From positions 62,001 to 126,000 of the forward strand of contig JAEWFA010000016.1 in NCBI GenBank assembly GCA_023389055.1: a stretch of DNA of 64,000 nucleotides, in the 5' to 3' direction. Position 1 is the first letter of the stretch, and every line of letters starts with the position of its first letter. Shown here piece by piece: positions 17,682-26,358 of this stretch. The translations under genes and the position numbers were made by a program. The stretch comes from Pseudomonadota bacterium (GTDB lineage: Bacteria > Pseudomonadota > Gammaproteobacteria > Burkholderiales > Burkholderiaceae_E). The notes under the pieces were generated by a model. The model was not told the DNA's origin and did not search any database. It worked only from the letters and a program-made list of their open reading frames with translations.

Positions 17682-19544
17682 ATGAGCGTGCTCTGGAACC
17701 TCGACCACATCCGCCCGAATCCCGACGTCGTCGTTCCCGGCGAGACGATTCCCGAACTCTTTCGCAACGCCGTGGCGATGCGCGGCGACTCGGTGTTCCT
17801 GCGCGAGAAGGAGCTCGGCGTGTGGCGCAGCTGGAGCTGGCGCGAGACCGAACGGGCGGTGCGCGAAATCGCGATGGGCCTTGCGTCGATCGGATTCGAG
17901 CCGGGCGAATGCGCGTCGATCCTGTCGAACACGGTCGTCGAATGGGTGCTCGCGGATCTCGGCGTGCTGTGCGCCGGCGGGGTGGCCAACGGCATCTACC
18001 CCACCGATTCCCCGATGCAGGTGCGCTACCTGTGCGCCGACTCGCGCAGCGTGATCCTGTTCGTCGAGAACGACGAGCAGCTCGACAAGGTGCTCGAGGT
18101 TCGGGACGAGTTGCCGCTGCTGCGCCGAATCGTCGTCTTCGACATGGAAGGGCTGCGCCGCTTCGACGATCCGATGGTGACGAGCCTCGATGCGCTGCGC
18201 GAGGCCGGCCGTGCCTGGGACGAACGGAATCCCGGCGAGTTCGAGCGGCGCTGTGCGGCGCGCAGGCCCGACGACCTGGCCATCCTGATCTACACCTCGG
18301 GTACCACCGGCCAGCCCAAGGGCGCGATGCACAGCCACCGGGGCCTCGTCTACACGGTACGCGGCTTCAACCTGATCATTTCCCAACGCGACGACGACGA
18401 GCGCATGGCGTTCCTGCCGCTGTGCCATGTCGCCGAACGATTGGGCGGCGAGTATTTCTCGATCTACTCGGGCGCGCGGCTGAATTTCGTCGAGAACCCG
18501 GACACTGTTCCCGAGAACGTCCGCGAGATCGCCCCCACGGTCTTCCTGGCAGTGCCGCGCGTGTGGGAGAAGTTCTACTCGGCGGTGTCGATCGGCGTGT
18601 CGGAAGCGGCTCGACTTCAGCAGCTCGCGTACCGCTGGGCGATCGGCGTCGGCCTGCGTGTAGCCGATCGCGTGCTTGCCGGACAGCCGGTGCCTGTGAC
18701 GCTGAAGGCGGCATTCCGCGCGGCGCGCTTCATCGCGCTCGACAACGTGCGCAAGATGATCGGCATTCATCGCGCGCGATACCTGGTCACGGGTGCGGCA
18801 CCGATCTCGCCCGATCTGGTGCGCTGGTACCTCGGTCTCGGCGTTCCGATGCTCGAGGTGTGGGGGCAGACCGAATCGTGCGGCGCCTCCACCGGCATGC
18901 CGCCGAACCGGATCGTTCCGGGGTCGATCGGAACCGCCGCACCGTTCAACGAGGTGCGCATCGACCCGCAAACGAACGAGCTGCTCGTTCGCGGCCCGAA
19001 CGTGTTCATGGGCTATCTGAACCAGCCGGAGAAGACGGCAGAGACGATCGACGCCGACGGTTGGTTGCATACCGGCGACGTCGGCAGCGTCGATGCCGAC
19101 GGCTACTTTCGCATCACCGACCGGATGAAGGACATCATCATCACGGCCGGCGGAAAGAACGTCACGCCGAGCGAGATCGAGAACGAGCTGAAATTCTCTC
19201 CGTACATCACCGATGCAGTCGTGATCGGAGACCGTCGTTCGTACCTCACCGCGCTCGTCATGATCGACCAGGACAACGTCGAGAAATACGCGCAGGACAA
19301 CGACGTTCCGTTCTCGAACTATGCGAGCCTCACGCGTGCAGCAGAGGTAGTGGCGTTGATCCAGCGCGAGATCGACGTCGTGAACCGCAAGTTCGCCCGC
19401 GTCGAGCAGATCAAGGCGTTTCGACTGATCGAGACGCAACTCACGGCCGAGGACGAGGAACTCACGCCGACGATGAAGCTCAAGCGCAGGTTCGTCGAGA
19501 AGAAATATGCACCGATGATCGAGTCGATGTACCAGGGGGGATGA
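17682..19544 (+). CDS. AMP-dependent acyl-CoA synthetase (long-chain FadD15-like)
   Basis: A 620-residue adenylate-forming ligase that activates a carboxylic acid with ATP and CoA. The P-loop-like motif YTSGTTGQPKGAM (about residues 204-216), GQTESCG, and TGDVGSVDADGYFRITDRMKD followed by GKNVTPSEIEN mark a complete ANL enzyme. Overall form matches the FadD15/long-chain branch rather than small aromatic-acid ligases. It lies between transporter ATPases and binding protein, so it probably traps the imported acid as its CoA ester. Substrate chain length or ring structure cannot be read off the sequence. Confidence 0.9.
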   Translation: MSVLWNLDHIRPNPDVVVPGETIPELFRNAVAMRGDSVFLREKELGVWRSWSWRETERAVREIAMGLASIGFEPGECASILSNTVVEWVLADLGVLCAGGVANGIYPTDSPMQVRYLCADSRSVILFVENDEQLDKVLEVRDELPLLRRIVVFDMEGLRRFDDPMVTSLDALREAGRAWDERNPGEFERRCAARRPDDLAILIYTSGTTGQPKGAMHSHRGLVYTVRGFNLIISQRDDDERMAFLPLCHVAERLGGEYFSIYSGARLNFVENPDTVPENVREIAPTVFLAVPRVWEKFYSAVSIGVSEAARLQQLAYRWAIGVGLRVADRVLAGQPVPVTLKAAFRAARFIALDNVRKMIGIHRARYLVTGAAPISPDLVRWYLGLGVPMLEVWGQTESCGASTGMPPNRIVPGSIGTAAPFNEVRIDPQTNELLVRGPNVFMGYLNQPEKTAETIDADGWLHTGDVGSVDADGYFRITDRMKDIIITAGGKNVTPSEIENELKFSPYITDAVVIGDRRSYLTALVMIDQDNVEKYAQDNDVPFSNYASLTRAAEVVALIQREIDVVNRKFARVEQIKAFRLIETQLTAEDEELTPTMKLKRRFVEKKYAPMIESMYQGG

Positions 19545-19591
19545 CGGCCGCCAGGCCAGGTCCCGTATCAGTGAGAGACCGGAGATACGAG

Positions 19592-20749
19592 ATGAAGCGC
19601 ACTGTAATTGCACTGGCTCTGGCCGCGAGCGCGCCATTGGCCCTCGCCCAGACGCAGGGAGTCACGAAGAACGAAGTCGTCGTAGGGTCGCTGCAGGACT
19701 TGTCCGGGCCGCTCGCCGGCTTCGGCAAGCAGCTGCGCTCGGGAATGATCCTTCGTGCCGAGGAACTCAACGAGCAGGGCGGCGTGCACGGCCGCAAGCT
19801 GAAGCTGATCATCGAGGACGACGGCTACGATCCTCGCAAGGCGGTGCTAGGCGCCCAGAAGCTCGTGAACCAGGACAAGATCTTCGCGATGGTCGCGCAC
19901 CTGGGCACCGCGCCGAACATGGCGGCGATGCCGGTGCAGTTCGAGAAGAACGTCATCAACTTCTTTCCGATCACCGCCGCGCGCGAGATGTACGAGCCGT
20001 TCCACCGGCTCAAGTACGCATTCGCCGCCACCTACTACGATCAGGTCCGGCACGCCACGCCGGTACTCGTGAAGGAGAAAGGCTCCAAGAAGGTCTGCAC
20101 CGTCTACCAGGACGACGAGTTCGGCCTGGAAGTGCTGCGTGGAGCCGAAGCCGGCCTGAAGACGATCGGCATGGGCTTCGCCGAGAAGACGACGTACAAG
20201 CGCGGCGCTACCGACTTCTCTTCCCAGGTCGCGCGCATGAAGGCCGCCTCGTGCGACTTCGTCGTGCTCGGCACGGTGATCCGCGAGACGATCGGCGTGA
20301 TCGGCGAGGCGCGCAAGACCGGCTTCGACCCGGTGTTCCTCGGCTCGAGCGCCGCCTACACCGAGCTCATCCACAAACTGGGCGGCAAGGCGATGGACGG
20401 GTTGTACGCGACGATGACGGTACAGGTACCCTACCTCGACGACGCGTCGCAACCGCTGCGCTTCTGGGCGAACAAGTACAAGACGAAGTACGGCGACGAC
20501 CCGAGCGTGTTCTCGGTGTACGGTTACCTGGCGGTCGACACCTTCATCCGCGCGCTCGACAAGGCGGGAGCGAACCTGACCACCGACGCGTTCATCAAGG
20601 CGATGGACACGATGTCGATTCCGAGCGACATCTTCGGCAGCGCCCCGCAGAACTTCGGTCCGCAGAAGCGCCTTGGCAGCAACTCCGCCCGCCTTTCGCA
20701 GATCCAGAACGGCCGCTGGAAGGTGATTTCCGACTACTACACCGACTGA
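19592..20749 (+). CDS. LIV-type ABC transporter periplasmic substrate-binding protein
   Basis: A 385-residue type I periplasmic binding protein. It has a cleavable signal peptide (MKRTVIALALAASAPLALA, cut before QTQG) and the two-lobed LivK-like body beginning VGSLQDLSGPLAGFGKQ. The ligand-binding positions that recognise the amino-acid group in LivJ/LivK cannot be confirmed by eye. With the adjacent acyl-CoA ligase, an aromatic or aliphatic acid ligand is more likely. GGAG seven bases ahead of the ATG at 19592 supports this start. A strong hairpin follows the stop. Confidence 0.9.
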   Translation: MKRTVIALALAASAPLALAQTQGVTKNEVVVGSLQDLSGPLAGFGKQLRSGMILRAEELNEQGGVHGRKLKLIIEDDGYDPRKAVLGAQKLVNQDKIFAMVAHLGTAPNMAAMPVQFEKNVINFFPITAAREMYEPFHRLKYAFAATYYDQVRHATPVLVKEKGSKKVCTVYQDDEFGLEVLRGAEAGLKTIGMGFAEKTTYKRGATDFSSQVARMKAASCDFVVLGTVIRETIGVIGEARKTGFDPVFLGSSAAYTELIHKLGGKAMDGLYATMTVQVPYLDDASQPLRFWANKYKTKYGDDPSVFSVYGYLAVDTFIRALDKAGANLTTDAFIKAMDTMSIPSDIFGSAPQNFGPQKRLGSNSARLSQIQNGRWKVISDYYTD

Positions 20750-20761
20750 TTGTCGAGACGG

Positions 20762-20787
20762 GAAGCGCCGGCTGCGGCCGGCGCTTC
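20762..20787. terminator. Bidirectional hairpin terminator between convergent genes
   Basis: Perfect 11-bp inverted repeat GAAGCGCCGGC / GCCGGCGCTTC with a TGCG loop. It lies between the binding-protein gene (+) and the acyl-CoA dehydrogenase (-). No U-run follows on either strand, so termination efficiency is uncertain. Confidence 0.6.
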
Positions 20788-20798
20788 GCCGGGCAACA

Positions 20799-21950
20799 TC
20801 AGCGCCCGCCCAGCCCCATCGAGCGCGTGATCACCTCCTTCATGATCTCGTTGGTGCCGCCGTAGATGCGCTGCACCCGCGCATCGGCCCACGCACGGGC
20901 CACCGGGTACTCCCACATGTAGCCGTAGCCGCCGTGCAGTTGCACGCATTCGTCGAGCACCTTGCACTGCAGGTCGGAGCACCAGTACTTCGCCATCGAC
21001 GCGGTTGCGGTGTCCAGCTTGCCCTGCATCAGCAGTTCGATGCAGCGATCGACGAAGACGCGCGCGACCTGCACTTCGGTCTGCAGCTCGGCGAGCTTGA
21101 AGCGCGTGTTCTGGAACGCCGACACCGTCGTGCCGAAGACCTTGCGCTCCTGCACGTAGGAGACGGTCCAATCGATCGCCGCCTGCGCGTTCTCGACGGC
21201 GCCGATCGCAATCTGCATGCGCTCCCAGGGCAGTTCCTGCATCAGGTAGACGAAACCCTGGTTTTCGGCACCGAGCAGGTTGGCGACGGGTACTTGCACG
21301 TCGTCGAAGAACAGCTCCGAGGTGTCCTGCGCCTTCATCCCCACCTTCTTCAGCCGCTTGCCCTTCTCGAAGCCCTTCATGCCGCGCTCGACGAGCAGCA
21401 GGCTCGTGCCCTTTGCGCCGGCGTCGGGCCGTGTCTTCGCCACTACGATGACGACGTCGGCATGCCAACCGTTGGTGATGAACGTCTTCGAGCCGTTGAG
21501 CACGTACGCCTCGCCCTTGCGGATCGCCGTCGTGCGAACCCCCTGCAGGTCGGAGCCGGCGGCAGGCTCGCTCATCGCGATCGCGCCGATCGATTCGCCC
21601 GACGCCATCTTCGGCAGGAAGCGCCGCTTCTGCTCCTCGGAGCCGTAATGCAGGATGTAGGGCGCAACGATCTCGGAATGCAGTCCGAAGCCCAATCCCG
21701 TGGCATTCGCGCGCGCAATCTCCTCCATCACGACGATCGAGTACAGCTTGTCGGCGCCGGCGCCACCGTACTCCTCGGGCATCGTCGCGCAGAGCAAACC
21801 GTGTTCGCCGGCCTTGCGCCAGACCTCGCGGTCGACGTAACCCTGGTCCTCCCACCGCTCGTGATGGGGAACGACCTCGTTGTCCATGAACCGCCGAACC
21901 GAATCGCGAAACATCCGGTGCTCGTCGGAAAACAGCGTGCGCTCGATCAT
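20799..21950 (-). CDS. Acyl-CoA dehydrogenase (third)
   Basis: A 383-residue acyl-CoA dehydrogenase with SEPAAGSDLQGV, GSKTFITNGWHADV, an LPWERMQIAIG segment carrying the isovaleryl/long-chain-type catalytic Glu, and LHGGYGYMWEYPVARAWAD followed by IYGGTNEIMKEV. It is divergent from the thiolase, with 64 bases between start codons, so both may share regulation. It resembles enzymes acting on medium- to long-chain acyl-CoA, but the exact substrate is open. A GGAG precedes the ATG by six bases. Confidence 0.92.
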   Translation of the reverse strand: MIERTLFSDEHRMFRDSVRRFMDNEVVPHHERWEDQGYVDREVWRKAGEHGLLCATMPEEYGGAGADKLYSIVVMEEIARANATGLGFGLHSEIVAPYILHYGSEEQKRRFLPKMASGESIGAIAMSEPAAGSDLQGVRTTAIRKGEAYVLNGSKTFITNGWHADVVIVVAKTRPDAGAKGTSLLLVERGMKGFEKGKRLKKVGMKAQDTSELFFDDVQVPVANLLGAENQGFVYLMQELPWERMQIAIGAVENAQAAIDWTVSYVQERKVFGTTVSAFQNTRFKLAELQTEVQVARVFVDRCIELLMQGKLDTATASMAKYWCSDLQCKVLDECVQLHGGYGYMWEYPVARAWADARVQRIYGGTNEIMKEVITRSMGLGGR

Positions 21951-22014
21951 TGCGGCTCCGTCGCGTCAGCAGGAACTCGCAAGCATAATGGAGGCCGATC
22001 CATCGGAGTGACCC

Positions 22015-23220
22015 ATGCCCGAAGCCTTCGTCTACGACGCCATTCGCACGCCGCGCGGACGCGGCAAGACTTCCGGCTCGCTCTACGAAGTCAAGCCGAT
22101 CCGACTCCTCACCACGCTGATGCACGAACTGCAGCAACGACACGACCTCGACACGTCGCAGGTCGAGGACGTCGTCGTCGGTTGCGTAACGCCAGTCGGC
22201 GACCAGGGAGCGGTCATTCCCAAGACCGCAGCGCTGGCGGCGGGGTGGGATCTGAAGGTCGCCGGCGTGCAGATCAACCGATTCTGCGCGTCGGGTCTGG
22301 AGGCGGTGAACCTGGCCGCCCAGAAGGTGCGCTCCGGCTGGGAAGATCTGGTCGTCGCGGGCGGCGTGGAGTCGATGTCGCGCGTGCCGATGGGTTCGGA
22401 TGGCGGTGCATGGGCGCTCGACCCGGAGACGAACCTCTCGACGCAGTTCATTCCGCAGGGGATCGGCGCCGACCTCATCGCCACCCTGGACGGATTCTCG
22501 CGCGAGATGCTCGACGAGTTCGGCGTGCGCTCGCACCAGAAGGCGGCCGATGCGCAACGCAACGGCCGTTTCAATCGCTCGCTGGTACCGGTGAACGACG
22601 AGATCGGCCTTCCGATCCTCGACCGCGACGAAACCATCCGTCCGGAGACGTCACGGGAAGCGCTGGCACAGCTGAAACCGTCGTTCGAGAAAATCGGGGC
22701 GATGGGCTACGACGACGTGGCGCTGCGCAAGTACCCGCAGGTCGCTCGCGTCGAACACGTCCACCATGCGGGCAACTCGTCGGGCATCGTCGACGGCGCA
22801 GCATTGACGTTGATCGGCAACGAAGCTGCCGGCAAAAGGCTGGGACTGACGCCACGCGCGCGGATCGTGTCCGCCGCGCTCACGGGGACCGACCCCACGA
22901 TCATGCTTACCGGCCCGATGCCCGCTACCCGCAAGGCGCTGGCGAAGGCCGGCCTCTCGATCGAGGACATCGATTTATTCGAGGTCAACGAGGCATTCGC
23001 AGCAGTGGTAATGCGCTTCATTCGCGAGATGGACGTTCCGGAGGAGAAGGTCAACGTCAACGGCGGGGCAATCGCCATGGGACATCCGCTCGGCGCCACC
23101 GGCGCGATGCTGCTGGGCACGCTCGTCGACGAGCTGGAGCGCCGCAGCCTGAAACGAGGCGTCATCACGCTTTGCGTCGGCGGCGGAATGGGGATCGCAA
23201 CCGTGGTGGAACGGCTCTGA
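22015..23220 (+). CDS. Thiolase (acetyl-CoA C-acyltransferase)
   Basis: A 401-residue thiolase for the last step of beta-oxidation: 3-ketoacyl-CoA plus CoA to acetyl-CoA plus a shortened acyl-CoA. The acyl-enzyme cysteine is in NRFCASGLEA (about residue 90), the GHP histidine in NGGAIAMGHPLGATGA, and the second cysteine in TLCVGGGMG. The segment GLSIEDIDLFEVNEAFA is typical for FadA/AcaB-like thiolases. A CATAAT box at 21984-21989 and an RBS (CGGAGTGA) precede the ATG. With the divergent dehydrogenase it supplies two of four beta-oxidation activities. Confidence 0.93.
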   Translation: MPEAFVYDAIRTPRGRGKTSGSLYEVKPIRLLTTLMHELQQRHDLDTSQVEDVVVGCVTPVGDQGAVIPKTAALAAGWDLKVAGVQINRFCASGLEAVNLAAQKVRSGWEDLVVAGGVESMSRVPMGSDGGAWALDPETNLSTQFIPQGIGADLIATLDGFSREMLDEFGVRSHQKAADAQRNGRFNRSLVPVNDEIGLPILDRDETIRPETSREALAQLKPSFEKIGAMGYDDVALRKYPQVARVEHVHHAGNSSGIVDGAALTLIGNEAAGKRLGLTPRARIVSAALTGTDPTIMLTGPMPATRKALAKAGLSIEDIDLFEVNEAFAAVVMRFIREMDVPEEKVNVNGGAIAMGHPLGATGAMLLGTLVDELERRSLKRGVITLCVGGGMGIATVVERL

Positions 23221-23227
23221 CGATCGT

Positions 23228-25186
23228 TCAGAACGGACTGGCTGCGGCGCGCGCCCGGTCGAAACGCCGCATCAGTTGCCGCAGCCGAGCGACGTCCGGC
23301 GGCTTTGCCATCACATGCACGTCATCGGGCGCATCGCATCGCAACGCCTCGACACGGAATTCGCCCGACAGCAGGATCGCTGGCGTGCGTGTCCCTTCGA
23401 GTCGCCGCAACTCGGCGATCAGCCGCAGCCCGTCCCACGCGCCGCAAAGCCGGAAATCAGAAACGATGACGTCGAAGGCGCGCTGCATTGCGGAGACGGC
23501 GGCGATGGCTTCTTCGCCGCTCGGCAGGCTCACCACCTCGAAGCCCCATCGCTCGAAAGTCAGACGCAGCGCCTCGCCCATCGACTCGTCGTCCTCGACA
23601 ACAAGCACCAGTGAATCGCCGCCCCAGCCGCCGCCTTCGGCGCCCGCCCGTTGAGTGACGGGCGAACGGGCGGGCCCGCGCGTCGCGATGACATCGCAGA
23701 CCTCCCGGCCCGCGGTCGCGTTAGCCGGCTCCCTCGGAAGCGCATACCTGTGGATGGCAGGCGGCGGGACGTGCAGTTCCACTGCCTTCGACGCGAGACG
23801 CGAAGAACGAGAACCGGGCAGATGAAGCGCGAAGGCCGTTCCCCGCCCAAGCCCGGACGACAGCCGAAGCGAATGGCCCTGCAGACGGGACACGGTTTCG
23901 CGCACGATCGACAAACCGAGCCCTTGGCCGTGCTTCGCGCTGCGCGACGGATTGGCAACCTGAAAGTACTCGTCGAAGACCCGCCGTTGATCGGGCAGGT
24001 CGATGCCGATCCCGTTGTCCCGAACGAGGATCTCGATGCCGCCGCGGAGCGCCCGCACCCGCACCAGTACCCACGCAGGACGCCCCTGCGCGCAGAACTT
24101 CAGCGCATTTCCCACGAGATTCGCGAAGATGTCCCACAATCGACTCTCGTTGCTGACGGCGATGAACTCGTCCGGCGCCGGCACCCGCACCACTAGTCGT
24201 ACATCGGCGCACCGCGCGAGTCCGGAGTAGACGCGCTCGATCCGCTCGAGCAGATTGCGAAGATCCACCGGCGACACGGGAAACGGCTTGTCTCGCTCGC
24301 GAAGACCGAGCTCCGAGAGGCGATCGAGATCGCTGCTGATCGCGCCGATGCACGCCTCGAGACTGTCGAGCGCCTGGTGCGCCCCTTTGTTGAAACCGCC
24401 CCCATGCTCTCTCAGGAGTTGCGCGTAAAGCGTCAGGCTTGCGAGCGGTTGGCGGAGATCGTGACTCACGGCCGCCAGCACGCGCGTCTTCGCGGCATCG
24501 GCCTCGAATGCCTCCTGTGCCATCGCCAGCGAACGCGATCTCGCGTCCGCCAATTGCCTGGCACTCCAGAATAAAGAGCGCTCCCGGCGCTCGATCTCGA
24601 CCGAGAGGATCCAGCCGATGAAATTTGCAACGATTAAGTAAACGCCGAGCACCATAGTGTGATCATCGCCCTGCAACCTCACACCTAGAAGCGTAAGAAT
24701 AGAAGCGGGAACACAAGCTGCAGCAACGAGCGCAGCAGGAAGTCGGGAAAACCCGTAGCCAAGCCAGCACGCCAAAGTTGTTGCAACAGCGATTCTGTTC
24801 ACAACGGAATCGCCGGAATCGAGCGGCACGAAGTTGAGCAAACCAACCGCCAAGCAGCCGATACCCATGGGAACACCGACGCTCCACTCGAAAGAGCGGA
24901 TAGCCCGTTCCGGACGAAGATGGAGATGAATCGCGGCGGAGAGCAACAGCAAGACCAGCGCCAGACGCACCTGTTGTCGCGCAGCAGACGCTTGAGCTTC
25001 GATGGGAAACATCGGGAGCAGCAACCAGAAGGTAAGCGCCATGGCGCCAGCGACCGTAAAAGCAATCTTCGCGAAGCGAAGCCCCGACCGTCGATACCCA
25101 AAAAGAAAGTCCGCTTCGATTGCAGGATCCGCAAAGCGACTCGGCGGTCGAAACACGTTCAGGAATCCAGCTCTCGATTGGTGCAT
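23228..25186 (-). CDS. Membrane hybrid sensor histidine kinase/response regulator
   Basis: A 652-residue hybrid kinase. The N-terminal ~200 residues hold about six hydrophobic segments with no extracytoplasmic loop of note, so the sensed signal is probably in or near the membrane. A short coiled linker leads to the HisKA box AAVSHDLRQPLASL (His242), then the HATPase region with NALKFCAQG, DNGIGID and GQGLGLSI. A C-terminal receiver follows (VVEDDESMGEA, phospho-acceptor Asp577 in VSDFRL). No DNA-binding domain is attached. The open frame goes up to 25234, but I place the start at 25186 because GGAGAGG lies six bases ahead of this ATG; at 25234 the AGGAG abuts the start codon. Divergent from the FeeM-like synthase. 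The 5' half is AT-richer than flanking genes. Confidence 0.85.
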   Translation of the reverse strand: MHQSRAGFLNVFRPPSRFADPAIEADFLFGYRRSGLRFAKIAFTVAGAMALTFWLLLPMFPIEAQASAARQQVRLALVLLLLSAAIHLHLRPERAIRSFEWSVGVPMGIGCLAVGLLNFVPLDSGDSVVNRIAVATTLACWLGYGFSRLPAALVAAACVPASILTLLGVRLQGDDHTMVLGVYLIVANFIGWILSVEIERRERSLFWSARQLADARSRSLAMAQEAFEADAAKTRVLAAVSHDLRQPLASLTLYAQLLREHGGGFNKGAHQALDSLEACIGAISSDLDRLSELGLRERDKPFPVSPVDLRNLLERIERVYSGLARCADVRLVVRVPAPDEFIAVSNESRLWDIFANLVGNALKFCAQGRPAWVLVRVRALRGGIEILVRDNGIGIDLPDQRRVFDEYFQVANPSRSAKHGQGLGLSIVRETVSRLQGHSLRLSSGLGRGTAFALHLPGSRSSRLASKAVELHVPPPAIHRYALPREPANATAGREVCDVIATRGPARSPVTQRAGAEGGGWGGDSLVLVVEDDESMGEALRLTFERWGFEVVSLPSGEEAIAAVSAMQRAFDVIVSDFRLCGAWDGLRLIAELRRLEGTRTPAILLSGEFRVEALRCDAPDDVHVMAKPPDVARLRQLMRRFDRARAAASPF

Positions 25187-25373
25187 TCGAAGCCTCTCCA
25201 CCATAGGCAGTCGCTTGGAAGAGACAGTTGACATCTCCTAAAGAATCTTGCCAAAGAAACCTTGTGACCGGAAGAATTCGTGGCTAACCTACCTAGTCCG
25301 AAAGTTGTACGCCAAGCAAGAACGAGAGGCGCGAGCGGTAGCAACGCCCGACAACCAGGATCGCGGGAGAGAA

Positions 25374-26195
25374 ATGTTCGAATCGAAGGAAGAACACGAC
25401 AGAGTGCGTGATGTGCAAGAGGCGTTTGGTGAGACACACGACGCACCAATAGGCAGCAAGCCCTCATATGTACAACCTGGCGAAGAACTTCCTATTCGGG
25501 TGCGAGTCGTACGCACTGAGAATCAACTGCAAAAAGCAATAAAAGTTCGTGCAGACGCATACGGGCGACACACTCCTGCTTTTGCGGACTCGCTTCGCTC
25601 CGTAGAGGACGACGACAAGTCTCCCAGCTCATTGGTGTTTCTCTGCGAATCGAAGGTAACGGGAGACGCAGTCGGAACATTGCGCATCCACACGAACTTC
25701 GAAACACCGACATACTTGGAGCGCAACCTTGAATTGCCAGAGTTCCTGCGATCTACCGGTATCGCGTACGTAACCCGTTTGGCGGTCGCAAGTGGGACAA
25801 ACGGCACGTTTGTGAAACTCGCGATGTTCAAAGCTTTACACCGCTACTGTTTTGCAACGCAAATTTCTTGGATCCTTGCTGTAGCGCGGGTGCCGGTGGA
25901 TAGGGATCTCACCCGTCTAGGATTCAAAGACATTCTTGGACCCGGAGAAAAACTTCGGCGACCTGAGGATTTTGGTGAGGTGGACGTGCGACCGTTGTAC
26001 TTCAGCGTTCTCCAAGCTGAACATAATTGGCGCATTGCGAAACACCCTCTCTATGACTTCATGGCATTAAAAACTCATCCGGACATCGAGGTTTTCACCT
26101 CCGTGAGCAGCGCTTGGGCGACACCACGTCGAGCTCGACGAGGTCGGCGTCAGAGTGATCTGGGACTCGCTGCTGCTCAAATATTGGCAGTTTGA
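25374..26195 (+). CDS. FeeM-like N-acyl amino acid synthase (GNAT/AHL-synthase fold)
   Basis: Resembles the FeeM/LuxI-like acyltransferases that join a fatty acyl chain from acyl carrier protein to an amino acid. Visible features are IRVVRTENQLQKAIKVRADA, then VTGDAVGTLRIHTN (the core beta strands), then AYVTRLAVASGTNGTFVKLAMFKALHRYC (shown in part; binding and catalytic region) and a C-terminal VDVRPLYFSVLQ strand. I prefer the ATG at 25374 (273 residues) because GGGAGA lies just upstream; the frame could begin at a TTG at 25248 (315 residues), but that lacks a clear RBS. Low-GC codon usage sets it apart from its neighbours. It is flanked by a hybrid kinase and a GGDEF/EAL protein. Family call by eye; product and acyl donor unknown. 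Confidence 0.65.
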   Translation: MFESKEEHDRVRDVQEAFGETHDAPIGSKPSYVQPGEELPIRVRVVRTENQLQKAIKVRADAYGRHTPAFADSLRSVEDDDKSPSSLVFLCESKVTGDAVGTLRIHTNFETPTYLERNLELPEFLRSTGIAYVTRLAVASGTNGTFVKLAMFKALHRYCFATQISWILAVARVPVDRDLTRLGFKDILGPGEKLRRPEDFGEVDVRPLYFSVLQAEHNWRIAKHPLYDFMALKTHPDIEVFTSVSSAWATPRRARRGRRQSDLGLAAAQILAV

Positions 26196-26358
26196 AAGGG
26201 TCGTCAGTCAACTAGCCTTCGTCGCGCATTTGCAACGCCGCTCGCCTGCTCTGCCGCGCCATCCGTCTGACTAGGACGCTTGACTGACATACAGTGAGTA
26301 CTTTCTGAACATGCCTCTCGGTCCTTTGTGAGGCCTATAGAAGCTCAGGGCCTCAACT

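Noticed and set aside
26280..26341. Promoter for the GGDEF/EAL gene (TTGACT and TATAGA)
   Set aside because: The two boxes are too far apart to pair with each other, and neither has a correctly spaced partner.
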